Translations under genes and position numbers: made by a program
Shown here: positions 18,326 through 26,268 of the stretch, in pieces
Layout: each line of letters starts with the position of its first letter
Numbering within the stretch: position 1 is the stretch's first letter
Origin: Gaetbulibacter_A sp043876815
GTDB taxonomy: Bacteria; Bacteroidota; Bacteroidia; Flavobacteriales; Flavobacteriaceae
Assembly: GCF_043876815.1 (NCBI RefSeq)
Contig: NZ_JBAWKA010000001.1
Span: 186,001-250,000, forward strand
DNA length: 64,000 nt
Direction: 5' to 3'
The notes under the pieces: model-generated
Database searches by the model: none
Told to the model about the DNA's origin: nothing
What the model saw: the letters and a program-made list of their open reading frames with translations, nothing else

Positions 18326-19759
18326 ATGAAAGTCATATTTTACTTATTGATTATTTTTTTAAGTTTTTGTTTAATGTCCTGTGTTCAGGACGGTCCCTTC
18401 ATCATTCCTGAGGGATCTGTTAATGACCCAGATATTCCAAAGGAACAACTCACAACCTTTAAAGTTGTAAAGTCTTTATACGAACAGGCGGAAACTTCAG
18501 GAAAAGAAACAGTTATAATAGAAAGCGATGTAGATCTCTATATTGAAGGTTATGTGATCTCATCAGATCGTTCTGGTAATTTTTTTAAGGAATTAATTAT
18601 CCAAAACAAAACCGATGCTTCTGATCCCGAAAATGACCCCAGACTTGGTATCAAACTGGCTATTAATGTCCCTAGCTTATCGGATATTTATTCCTTCGGC
18701 CAGAAAGTTTATGTGAAATTAAATGATCTTACCATAGGCGAAACTCAAGGTGTTTTGACCTTGGGAAAAGGAGGTGACGCTACTGTAGAACCAATTCAGT
18801 CTGCTACATTCAAGTCTGTTGTTTTGCGAAGTTCAGAAATTGTTCCTATTAAAGCTAAAACTTCCGCCTGGCAAAACTTAACCGAAGCCGATGAAAATAC
18901 CTTGATCGCTCTAAGTGAGGTGCAATTAAACCAAACAGAATTAGGCGTGAGTTTTGCGGCGGAATCGTTTGATGAGTTTGATGGTTTACGCCGATTGGAA
19001 AGCTGCGAATCAGGCGTTACGAGTATTTTGCAGACCAGCACTTTTGCCGATTTTAAAGCTCGATTAGTCCCTCAGGGAACCTTTGATATTCAAGGTGTTT
19101 TCAGTCGGGATTTCAGAGATGATTTTTATGTTCTTTCTATAAATAGTATAGCGGCTATCACAAATGAAACCTCAGAGCGCTGCGATCGGGAAACGATTTC
19201 CTGTGGTTTAGCAGAAACTATTGGTTCGGGCATTTTATTTTTTGATGATTTTGAATCGCAAAAAAACAACGATTTAATTCAAGGACAGGGGTGGATTAAT
19301 TATATAGAAGAGGGAAGTGTTGGTTGGAAAGCCTTTTCTTCCAGTTCGTCAAATGCTTCTTTGGGGCGTTCGGCGCGATTTGATGCTTCAAGTTCGGGAG
19401 ATGTTAGTAATATTGGATGGCTCATTACACCATCGGTGGATCTTGATCTTTACAATGGTGTTACCCTTCGGTTTAAAACCTCAAATAGTAGAGCAGATAG
19501 CAGTTTTATGGAGGTGCTTTGTTCCTCAGACTGGGATGGCCGTCAAGAAACCATAAGTGACGCAACATGGAAGAATCTTCAGGATGCCTATATTGTAAAA
19601 GACACTGACGCTTTTGCCCCTTGGTTCAATTCTGGTGCGGTTAATTTAAGCTGTTTATCCGGAGTCATTTATATCGCTTTTAAATATACTGGTGGCGGTC
19701 TGGAGAGTTTTGACGGAGTGTACGAATTGGACGAAGTCAGTATAAATTATCGGGAATAA
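18326..19759 (+). CDS. DUF5689 surface lipoprotein with C-terminal jelly-roll-like domain
   Basis: 477 residues. Lipobox LMSC (Cys19) after a hydrophobic signal. Residues ~40-280 match DUF5689 (EGYVISSDRSGNFFKELIIQN, then VYVKLNDLTIGETQGVLTLG), an OB-fold-like region typical of flavobacterial surface lipoproteins. Residues ~300-475 resemble a choice-of-anchor J/jelly-roll domain (FFDDFESQ, GWINYIEEGSVGW, SIGRSARFD-like, ending YELDEVSINYRE). No catalytic site recognised. It lies directly behind a TonB receptor gene, so a substrate-capturing role is likely; OB folds often bind nucleic acid, which fits the nuclease neighbours but is inference. Confidence 0.82.
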   Translation: MKVIFYLLIIFLSFCLMSCVQDGPFIIPEGSVNDPDIPKEQLTTFKVVKSLYEQAETSGKETVIIESDVDLYIEGYVISSDRSGNFFKELIIQNKTDASDPENDPRLGIKLAINVPSLSDIYSFGQKVYVKLNDLTIGETQGVLTLGKGGDATVEPIQSATFKSVVLRSSEIVPIKAKTSAWQNLTEADENTLIALSEVQLNQTELGVSFAAESFDEFDGLRRLESCESGVTSILQTSTFADFKARLVPQGTFDIQGVFSRDFRDDFYVLSINSIAAITNETSERCDRETISCGLAETIGSGILFFDDFESQKNNDLIQGQGWINYIEEGSVGWKAFSSSSSNASLGRSARFDASSSGDVSNIGWLITPSVDLDLYNGVTLRFKTSNSRADSSFMEVLCSSDWDGRQETISDATWKNLQDAYIVKDTDAFAPWFNSGAVNLSCLSGVIYIAFKYTGGGLESFDGVYELDEVSINYRE

Positions 19760-19760
19760 C

Positions 19761-20729
19761 CTATTTTTTTAAGATGGTATATACCGGAAAGTGGTCGCTA
19801 TAACCACCTTTATATTTGGCACCCACATAGGTTCTAAATGGCGAGCCTTTGAATGGCCCCTTGAAGAGTTTCAGAAAATCTTCGTCAAAAATGTCGGCTT
19901 TACTAAATTCGAATTGCGTTCTGGAAGGCTTAAAGAACGGGGTGCTAACTAAAATCTGATCAAATAAAAACCATTGGCGTTTAAAATGTACCGTACCTCT
20001 TTTAAAGGAGCGTAAATTTTCCATCGGGTTGTAAAGTTGGTAATTATTAACTAGGTATCGAATACTTTCGCTTTTGGGTTCATCATTAAAATCGCCTAAA
20101 ACCAAAATTTTAGCATCTTCATCACTATTACGAATTTGTGAAATGATATACCCCACCCTTTCTGCTGAGGCCATTCTCTTAGGAGCCGTTTGTTCTAGAC
20201 CTTCACGTCGTGATGACCAATGATTTATAATGAGATGTATTTTTTCGCCATCTAATAAACCGGAGACTAATAATATATCTCGGGTAAAATCGGGAGTTCC
20301 GTCCTCATCGGTAAGTAAAACACCAAAGGTTTCCGTATGTAAAATATCAAAAATATTGGTATCGTAAATTAATGCGACATCAATACCGCGCTCATCTAAA
20401 GAGTCAAAATGAACAAAATCGTAGGAATAGGTCGCTAGATATTCTGAATCAAGTAAATCTTTCAGCACTTTGGCGTTTTCAACTTCGGCTAAACCAACCA
20501 GAGCAGGATGTTTTCCTGTTTCTGCGCGGCCAATATTAGCTATTGCAAAACCCAATTTTCTAAGTTTATTGTTATATCGTTTAGGGGTCCACCGTCTTGA
20601 TGACATAGGAAGAAAATCATCGTCGTTCGTATTCGGGTTATTCTTTAGATCAAAAAGGTTTTCTAGATTGTAGAATCCAATGGTCTGCATGTTATGTTGC
20701 ACGGAGGGTTCGTCGGTTGGGTCAGACAT
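19761..20729 (-). CDS. Cytoplasmic EEP-family endonuclease/phosphatase paralogue
   Basis: 322 residues, same fold and motifs as the 14337-15398 protein: FYNLENLFD, LAEVENAK, DERGIDVALIY, INHWSSRREG, LGDFNDEP and YSDHFPVY. No signal peptide, so it probably acts inside the cell on fragments that have been taken up. An internal ATG at 20690 (MQTIGFYNLENLF) would also fit the family N-terminus. The -7 element ends only 4 bases before the ATG at 20729, so this ATG is either leaderless or not used. Its stop lies 1 base past the convergent DUF5689 gene. Confidence 0.85.
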   Translation of the reverse strand: MSDPTDEPSVQHNMQTIGFYNLENLFDLKNNPNTNDDDFLPMSSRRWTPKRYNNKLRKLGFAIANIGRAETGKHPALVGLAEVENAKVLKDLLDSEYLATYSYDFVHFDSLDERGIDVALIYDTNIFDILHTETFGVLLTDEDGTPDFTRDILLVSGLLDGEKIHLIINHWSSRREGLEQTAPKRMASAERVGYIISQIRNSDEDAKILVLGDFNDEPKSESIRYLVNNYQLYNPMENLRSFKRGTVHFKRQWFLFDQILVSTPFFKPSRTQFEFSKADIFDEDFLKLFKGPFKGSPFRTYVGAKYKGGYSDHFPVYTILKK

Positions 20730-20733
20730 AATT

Positions 20734-20741
20734 CAAAAATA
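20734..20741 (-). promoter_or_regulatory. -7 element directly abutting a start codon (EEP gene)
   Basis: Minus strand reads TATTTTTG-AATT-ATG. The expected transcription start falls on or next to the ATG, implying a leaderless mRNA or use of the internal ATG at 20690. Confidence 0.5.
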
Positions 20742-20767
20742 TAAAAACTAAAATAGCTATAATTGAT

Positions 20768-20775
20768 TAACTTTG
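20768..20775 (+). promoter_or_regulatory. -7 element directly abutting the hflX start codon
   Basis: TAACTTTG-CCGT-ATG: a perfect TAnnTTTG ends 4 bases before the hflX ATG. No -33 TTG at normal distance was found. Confidence 0.5.
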
Positions 20776-20779
20776 CCGT

Positions 20780-21997
20780 ATGATAGAAAAGAAAGATATC
20801 GCTTTAGAAAAAGCAGTATTAATAGGGATCGTTACAAACGATCAAGATGAGACCAAATTGAAAGAGTATTTGGATGAACTGGAATTTTTAACTTTTACAG
20901 CAGGGGGTTATGCGGTAAAACGTTTTACCCAGAAGATGGATATGCCCAACCCGAAGACCTTTATTGGGTCGGGTAAAATGGATGAGGTTCGCGAGTATAT
21001 CGAAGAAAACGATATTACAACTGCCATTTTTGATGATGAATTATCGGCTGCACAGGAACGGAATATTAGTAAAATACTGAATGTAAAGGTTTTAGACCGA
21101 ACCAATCTGATTCTCGATATTTTCGCACAACGTGCCAAAACAAGTTATGCCCGAACACAGGTAGAACTAGCCCAATGCGAATATTTATTGCCCCGGTTGA
21201 GAGGTATGTGGACGCACCTTGAGCGCCAAAAAGGGGGTATTGGAATGCGTGGACCCGGTGAAACCGAGATCGAGACCGACCGCCGTATCGTACGTGATAA
21301 GATTGCCCTTTTAAAAGAGCGCATTAAAACAATTGATAAACAAATGGCCGTGCAGCGCGGGAACCGTGGTAAAATGGTCCGGGTTGCTTTGGTTGGATAT
21401 ACGAATGTAGGAAAATCGACCTTGATGAATGTGATTAGTAAAAGTGATGTATTCGCCGAAAACAAACTATTCGCAACGCTCGATACCACAGTTCGTAAAG
21501 TGGTAATTCAAAATTTACCGTTTTTATTGAGTGATACAGTAGGATTTATTCGAAAGCTGCCTACACAACTTGTAGATAGTTTTAAAAGTACGCTAGATGA
21601 GGTTCGTGAAGCCGACCTGTTGCTGCATGTCGTTGATATTTCACATCCTAATTTTGAAGAACATATCGAATCGGTAAACAAGGTGCTTGGTGAAATTGAT
21701 AGCAGTGATAAGCCTACGATTATGGTGTTCAATAAAATTGACGCCTATGAAGCTGAGCCATTAGATCAGGACGATCTGGAGACCGAAAAAACCTCGAGGC
21801 ACTATACCCTTGAAGAATGGCAAAGTACCTGGATGAATAAAATTGGTGAAAATGCCTTATTTATTTCTGCTATCAAGAAAGAAAATCTGGAAGAATTTAA
21901 AAAACGCGTGTACGATGAGGTGCGAGCTATTCATGTAACACGTTTCCCATATAATAATTTTTTATATCCGGATTACAACTACGAGGAAATGAATTAG
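20780..21997 (+). CDS. hflX: Ribosome-splitting GTPase HflX
   Basis: Cytosolic GTPase that binds and splits stalled 70S ribosomes. Order: N-terminal GTP_bdg_N region (~1-190) with TFIGSGKMDEV and the FAQRAKTSYARTQVELAQ, then ERQKGGIGMRGPGETEIE linker; G domain with P-loop GYTNVGKSTL, switch II DTVGFIRKLP and G4 NKID. The 405-residue length is normal. The start is supported by the conserved MIEKKDIALEKAVLIGIV opening. Divergent from the EEP gene, with back-to-back promoters in a 50-base gap. Confidence 0.96.
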   Translation: MIEKKDIALEKAVLIGIVTNDQDETKLKEYLDELEFLTFTAGGYAVKRFTQKMDMPNPKTFIGSGKMDEVREYIEENDITTAIFDDELSAAQERNISKILNVKVLDRTNLILDIFAQRAKTSYARTQVELAQCEYLLPRLRGMWTHLERQKGGIGMRGPGETEIETDRRIVRDKIALLKERIKTIDKQMAVQRGNRGKMVRVALVGYTNVGKSTLMNVISKSDVFAENKLFATLDTTVRKVVIQNLPFLLSDTVGFIRKLPTQLVDSFKSTLDEVREADLLLHVVDISHPNFEEHIESVNKVLGEIDSSDKPTIMVFNKIDAYEAEPLDQDDLETEKTSRHYTLEEWQSTWMNKIGENALFISAIKKENLEEFKKRVYDEVRAIHVTRFPYNNFLYPDYNYEEMN

Positions 21998-22001
21998 GCC
22001 T

Positions 22002-22553
22002 TTAGACTGTTATTTTTTTACAGTGATAAATGTACTCGGTAAGTAGTTTTTTATTGGAGGTTAATTTGCATTCATCAAATACCATTTGAAATTTCTTGAA
22101 ATTGAATTTGGTATAAAGTACCTGACTAAAATAGGATTCATTTTCCAGCAATTCGTAAGCATTTTCTAAAATAATTTTGGCTTTTTCATTACTAAAAAAT
22201 GAAAATGGGATGGATGAGACCACACCACTTACAGGTCCCTTCACATACTTTTTTACTTGTTCAGCACCATCATTTATAACGATTAAGCGTTCGTCTGTAA
22301 TAGTTTCCCTAACATGTTCGCAGAACTCTTTATTCACCTCAAAGGCGTACAATTTGGATGTGTGAGAAATACTATTCAGAATTTCTTGAGTAATATTTCC
22401 ATGGCCAATTCCAAATTCAACAAAAACCTTCCCTTTTGCATTTGAAAGATGTTTGCAAATATCAATTTCAACTTCCCTGCTGGTTTCGGTTATAGCTCCG
22501 GTTTCAAATATATTTTTCGCGAAGGCGAATGCCGTCTTCAGTTTTTGATTCAT
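22002..22553 (-). CDS. SAM-dependent methyltransferase, PmtA/KsgA-like
   Basis: 183 residues with a Rossmann methyltransferase fold: motif I VFVEFGIGHGNITQEIL, an acidic post-I strand (LYAFEVNKEF) and motif IV VVSSIPFSFF. The IPF-type motif IV and short length fit the family of phospholipid N-methyltransferases (PmtA) and rRNA adenine dimethylases; I favour a lipid or small-molecule role over rRNA. Its start lies 18 bases after the YaiO gene stop, so it is the last gene of the glycosyltransferase operon, where it might modify an envelope lipid or glycopolymer. Substrate unproven. Confidence 0.7.
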   Translation of the reverse strand: MNQKLKTAFAFAKNIFETGAITETSREVEIDICKHLSNAKGKVFVEFGIGHGNITQEILNSISHTSKLYAFEVNKEFCEHVRETITDERLIVINDGAEQVKKYVKGPVSGVVSSIPFSFFSNEKAKIILENAYELLENESYFSQVLYTKFNFKKFQMVFDECKLTSNKKLLTEYIYHCKKITV

Positions 22554-22571
22554 TGTAGGTCTTTGGTGTTT

Positions 22572-23825
22572 TTATTTGAACATTAAATCCCAAGATAATG
22601 AAAATGAATAAATCCAAAAGTATGAACCGTAATTTAAATTATTTTCCTGACGTGTAATACCGGCTTGGGTGCCCCATAAATTTTTTTTGTTTTTTGAAGA
22701 AAAATAGTATCCCAAATTCAATTTTTGCGATTGTAATTTTACAATGGCATTTTGGTTGTTGTTAAAATTAAATCGGTTTTCTTCAGGTGAAAATCCGGCG
22801 CCTACATCAATACTAAAATAATTATTCACATCAGAGCGATAATGTCTGAATGTAAGGATTCCCGACATACTGGCTTTCGGCTCTCCGGGAGTAAGATAAC
22901 CGCGTAATGCCCAATAGTCATTCTTGTTGTACCAACCTATGGAACCGGTATAAATAGTTGTAGTTGTTTGAAATTGCAAGGCTCTAAAACCTGCCGAGAT
23001 TTCAAAACTTTTTGGAAGTGATTTATACAATTCCGCACCATACCGGATATCCGGAAACAGGAAAGATTCAGAATATCCAAAATTGGCATATGCATATAGT
23101 CCTGTAGTGATTCTGGGGTAAAGATCTACTTCAAATTGAAGACCGTTCGAGGCGAACCTACGATTGAAATTCAGTCTCGCCTGAATACTTCCATATTTGG
23201 TCGCTTTTCCGTAGCGTAGTGTGTAATACTGCATAGGATCAAACCGCTCTGAGTACAAATCGACGGCCGATCGTAGTCCTATAGTATTTAAACTTAATCT
23301 GGTTTTAAGGTTGGTTTGATAAATTTGAGATTTTTCGTGATCTGGATAACGTTCCAAATTTGATTCTATAGTACGCAGTGCATCTTCAGGGTTGTTGGCG
23401 GCTTCTTGTGCTGATGCTTTCAAATATATCAATTCAACATTTTCCGGAAAATAGTCTAAAGCCGTATTTACCTTTTGAATGGCCTCTGCTGGAGCTCCGG
23501 TCCAAAGTTCATTTTTAATGGTTGCCATCCAGGTATCCAATCGTTCAGGACTTCGCTCTAAAACATAATCAAAAGCTTTACGCGCTTTTTTATAGTCACC
23601 ATCCCATGAATAGGTAGTGCCCAAAAAGGACCGAATGTCATGGTAATCGGGGTATTTTGTGAGGATCAATAGCAAGGTGTCCTGTGCCTGTTTTCGTTTT
23701 TTATTGAAGGCCAACTCTCGAGCAACCTCAAAAGCACGGTCAGGATCGCCCTTGAATTCCTGCGTTTGGCAGTAGGCGAAAGAACCGCCGGCTAATATTA
23801 ATATAATGAAAACTATATTTTTCAT
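22572..23825 (-). CDS. YaiO-family outer-membrane barrel with N-terminal TPRs
   Basis: 417 residues. Signal peptide (MKNIVFIILILAGGSFAYC, followed by QTQ), TPR-like helices ~25-170 (YPDYHDIRSFLGTTYSWDGDYKKARKAFDYVL, then further repeats), then a beta-barrel ending SLSWDLMFK. This TPR plus barrel layout matches YaiO and resembles polysaccharide-export porins such as PgaA. Genes for a processive glycosyltransferase and an LtaS-like enzyme lie directly upstream in the operon (5-base spacing), so it probably conducts or anchors their product at the outer membrane. Pore function is inferred. Confidence 0.82.
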   Translation of the reverse strand: MKNIVFIILILAGGSFAYCQTQEFKGDPDRAFEVARELAFNKKRKQAQDTLLLILTKYPDYHDIRSFLGTTYSWDGDYKKARKAFDYVLERSPERLDTWMATIKNELWTGAPAEAIQKVNTALDYFPENVELIYLKASAQEAANNPEDALRTIESNLERYPDHEKSQIYQTNLKTRLSLNTIGLRSAVDLYSERFDPMQYYTLRYGKATKYGSIQARLNFNRRFASNGLQFEVDLYPRITTGLYAYANFGYSESFLFPDIRYGAELYKSLPKSFEISAGFRALQFQTTTTIYTGSIGWYNKNDYWALRGYLTPGEPKASMSGILTFRHYRSDVNNYFSIDVGAGFSPEENRFNFNNNQNAIVKLQSQKLNLGYYFSSKNKKNLWGTQAGITRQENNLNYGSYFWIYSFSLSWDLMFK

Positions 23826-23830
23826 GGGTT

Positions 23831-26257
23831 TTATTGCGGTTGATTTAGAGTGTTTCCAAAAGCCTTATAATCTGAAACTTCCGGATAAAGAGCTATTAAA
23901 CGATCCATGATGATTTTTGCTTTTTCAGTTTCTTGTAATCGCTTATAAGCTTTGGCTATTTTGAAATCCAATTGAGGGCTTTTAATCTTATTTTCTAATG
24001 CTTTTTTATAAATGGAATCTGATTTTTTCTCTTGGTCTGACCACCAATAAAGGTCTAATAAAGCAGCATAGGTGTCCTCGTAATTTGGAGAACGTTTCAA
24101 GGTTCGTAATAAAACTGCTTCAGACTCATTATAAAGCTTTTCCCAGGCGAGTGTTCTGCCCTTTAAAACACGGGCATCCGTATAATTGGGGTGCTCATTA
24201 ATAATATAATCGCAAAGTAAACGGGCTGTTTTATATTTTTTATCAATGGCTAGATCCCGTGAAATGACCATAAGTTCATCAAAGGTCTTTCCTTCAGAAA
24301 GCGACTTGATTTTGGCTATCTGAGCTTCTGTAAACTGCGTATTAGGAGTGGCATAAACATTAAGGTTTTCAGGGTATATTTTGTTGTGACTAGTAATGTA
24401 GGCATTCATTTTTTTGAATGCGTCTAATGAATCTCTCACTGATTCATGAAGTAATTCCTCATTCACTTTATAGGATCCAAAGTCGGACTTAATTTTATAC
24501 AATTCACCATCTGAATAAAAATAATCATCATAAATAAAATCATTGATACTGCCTTTATAACGCATCAATGGAATTTTTTTATGATTCACAAAGGCTTTGG
24601 TGGTATCTAAACCTTTTCCAAGCCAGGCTACTTTTTCAAGCGGATTCATGTTATAATTCGCATAAAGTAATTGTAAAAAACTTGGGGTTACATCTAAATG
24701 CGACGAGATTGAATTAAAGGCCTGCGGTGCCTTTAATAGAGGGCTGTAAATTAAAAAAGGAACATGAAAACGACACAATTTATCTTTTTGATTAATAGGA
24801 ATAAGCCTGTGGTCTCCGGTTATTACAAATATGGTGTTTTCGTATTCAGGGCGTTTTTTGTAAGCCTCCATGAATGATTTTAAGGATGCATCAGTGTATA
24901 AGAGACATCCGAAAATAGATTTATTATTTTCTATTAAGGTTTTGATCTCATCAGATTTCTGTAAGGTATTTAATTTTAAATCTACCTCGTGCATGTATTT
25001 TTCCTGATCTGGATAAATGAAAGGTTCGTGAGACGAAATGGTCATAACAATATCCAGGCGTGGTTCCTTTTCAGGGTCTAAGGTATTCAGTGTTTTTTGG
25101 AAAATAGCACTATCCGGGTACCCCCATGAAAAGCCCTGGTCGTCGCTATCTGTTTTTTTGTATTCAGGCTCGTACTTGTGAACATCAACAATATTATCAA
25201 CACCGTTATAATCTAGGAAATTGACTTTTCTATCGAATTCTGATGGCCCACCCGAAAAATAATTGGTTTGATAATTATTGGCCTTAAGGATACTAATAAG
25301 AGAAAGATGTGACGGAATTGGACTCTTCTCCAGAAAGCCTTTGTCGCCATAAGGAAGCGAGCCAAATAGTGCCGGTAAAATTCCAAATGAACGTCCAGTA
25401 TTACTCACAAAATTCTTCCAGTATAGTGACTGTGGAATTAGCGAATCGATATATGGAGTAAAGCCACTGTAAATATTGTTATCGACAAACTCGCCGCCCA
25501 GACCTTCTACCACAATAAAAACAAAGTTTGGTTTTTTTGTTTTTAGATCAAAAAATGATGATAACACATCAGTATTTGAACTGAAATCCCTTAAAAGCGG
25601 ATAATCCGTTCGGTCTGCAAAGCCGTATCCGTTCAAGCGACGTTGTTCATTTTGATATTCGATAACATCACTGAATAAAAAGGCCGTCTTATTTTCATTA
25701 CGGTCATTTGAAGTGTCAGAAAAAACAAGTTTAATACAACCGAAAATGATGATCATAACAAGACCAATCGCTCCCAAAGTCTTATCCAATATACGTTTTT
25801 GATAAAGCCTGTAAAAAAGGATTAAGGCTAATGGAAATACGATAAATGGAATAAAGTAACTTAAGGAAAAGGACTCGGATTTCGAGACTGTCATAAAAGC
25901 ATCATCAAAGGAGTACCCTAGGATATCAGCACCTAAATTCACTTTAGTTGTTAAGCTATATTCAACTAAAGAAAATTGAAGAAGGGCTATGACAACTAAT
26001 AAGCCTATTATAATAGGAACGGCTTTTCTTTTTGCCAGAACATTTAACAAATAGAATACAGGAAAAAGAATGAACCCAATGATTAAACCGGTCCAAAAAT
26101 CATTGGAAAGTTTATATGCGATACTACTTAAGTAATTGCTCTGATAGGTATCGGATAATATGACTTCAGTGATACTAATAAGCCAAAAAACCGTGGTTAG
26201 AGCTAATATAGCAAAGGCATATTTTATAAGATTTTCTTTAGGTAATGTAAGGGTCAT
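23831..26257 (-). CDS. LtaS-like phosphoglycerol/phosphoethanolamine transferase with C-terminal TPRs
   Basis: 808 residues. About five membrane helices within 1-180, then a sulfatase-fold extracytoplasmic domain (~243-540). Metal and catalytic residues are visible: Glu251 (IVVEGLGGE), nucleophile Thr287 (SNTGRSFG), His410 (SSHEPF) and Asp482-His483 (TGDHRLIP). Residues ~640-800 are TPR-like (FDELMVISRDLAIDKKYKTA, then NEHPNYTDARVLKGRTLAWE). The TPR tail is an uncommon addition to LtaS-type enzymes and echoes the TPRs of the YaiO protein encoded 5 bases downstream. Probably decorates a polymer made by the adjacent glycosyltransferase; substrate unknown. Confidence 0.82.
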   Translation of the reverse strand: MTLTLPKENLIKYAFAILALTTVFWLISITEVILSDTYQSNYLSSIAYKLSNDFWTGLIIGFILFPVFYLLNVLAKRKAVPIIIGLLVVIALLQFSLVEYSLTTKVNLGADILGYSFDDAFMTVSKSESFSLSYFIPFIVFPLALILFYRLYQKRILDKTLGAIGLVMIIIFGCIKLVFSDTSNDRNENKTAFLFSDVIEYQNEQRRLNGYGFADRTDYPLLRDFSSNTDVLSSFFDLKTKKPNFVFIVVEGLGGEFVDNNIYSGFTPYIDSLIPQSLYWKNFVSNTGRSFGILPALFGSLPYGDKGFLEKSPIPSHLSLISILKANNYQTNYFSGGPSEFDRKVNFLDYNGVDNIVDVHKYEPEYKKTDSDDQGFSWGYPDSAIFQKTLNTLDPEKEPRLDIVMTISSHEPFIYPDQEKYMHEVDLKLNTLQKSDEIKTLIENNKSIFGCLLYTDASLKSFMEAYKKRPEYENTIFVITGDHRLIPINQKDKLCRFHVPFLIYSPLLKAPQAFNSISSHLDVTPSFLQLLYANYNMNPLEKVAWLGKGLDTTKAFVNHKKIPLMRYKGSINDFIYDDYFYSDGELYKIKSDFGSYKVNEELLHESVRDSLDAFKKMNAYITSHNKIYPENLNVYATPNTQFTEAQIAKIKSLSEGKTFDELMVISRDLAIDKKYKTARLLCDYIINEHPNYTDARVLKGRTLAWEKLYNESEAVLLRTLKRSPNYEDTYAALLDLYWWSDQEKKSDSIYKKALENKIKSPQLDFKIAKAYKRLQETEKAKIIMDRLIALYPEVSDYKAFGNTLNQPQ

Positions 26258-26268
26258 TGTTGGTTATT

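Noticed and set aside
22006..22024. ACTGT...ACAGT hairpin between hflX and the methyltransferase gene
   Set aside because: Only five base pairs; too weak to call a terminator.
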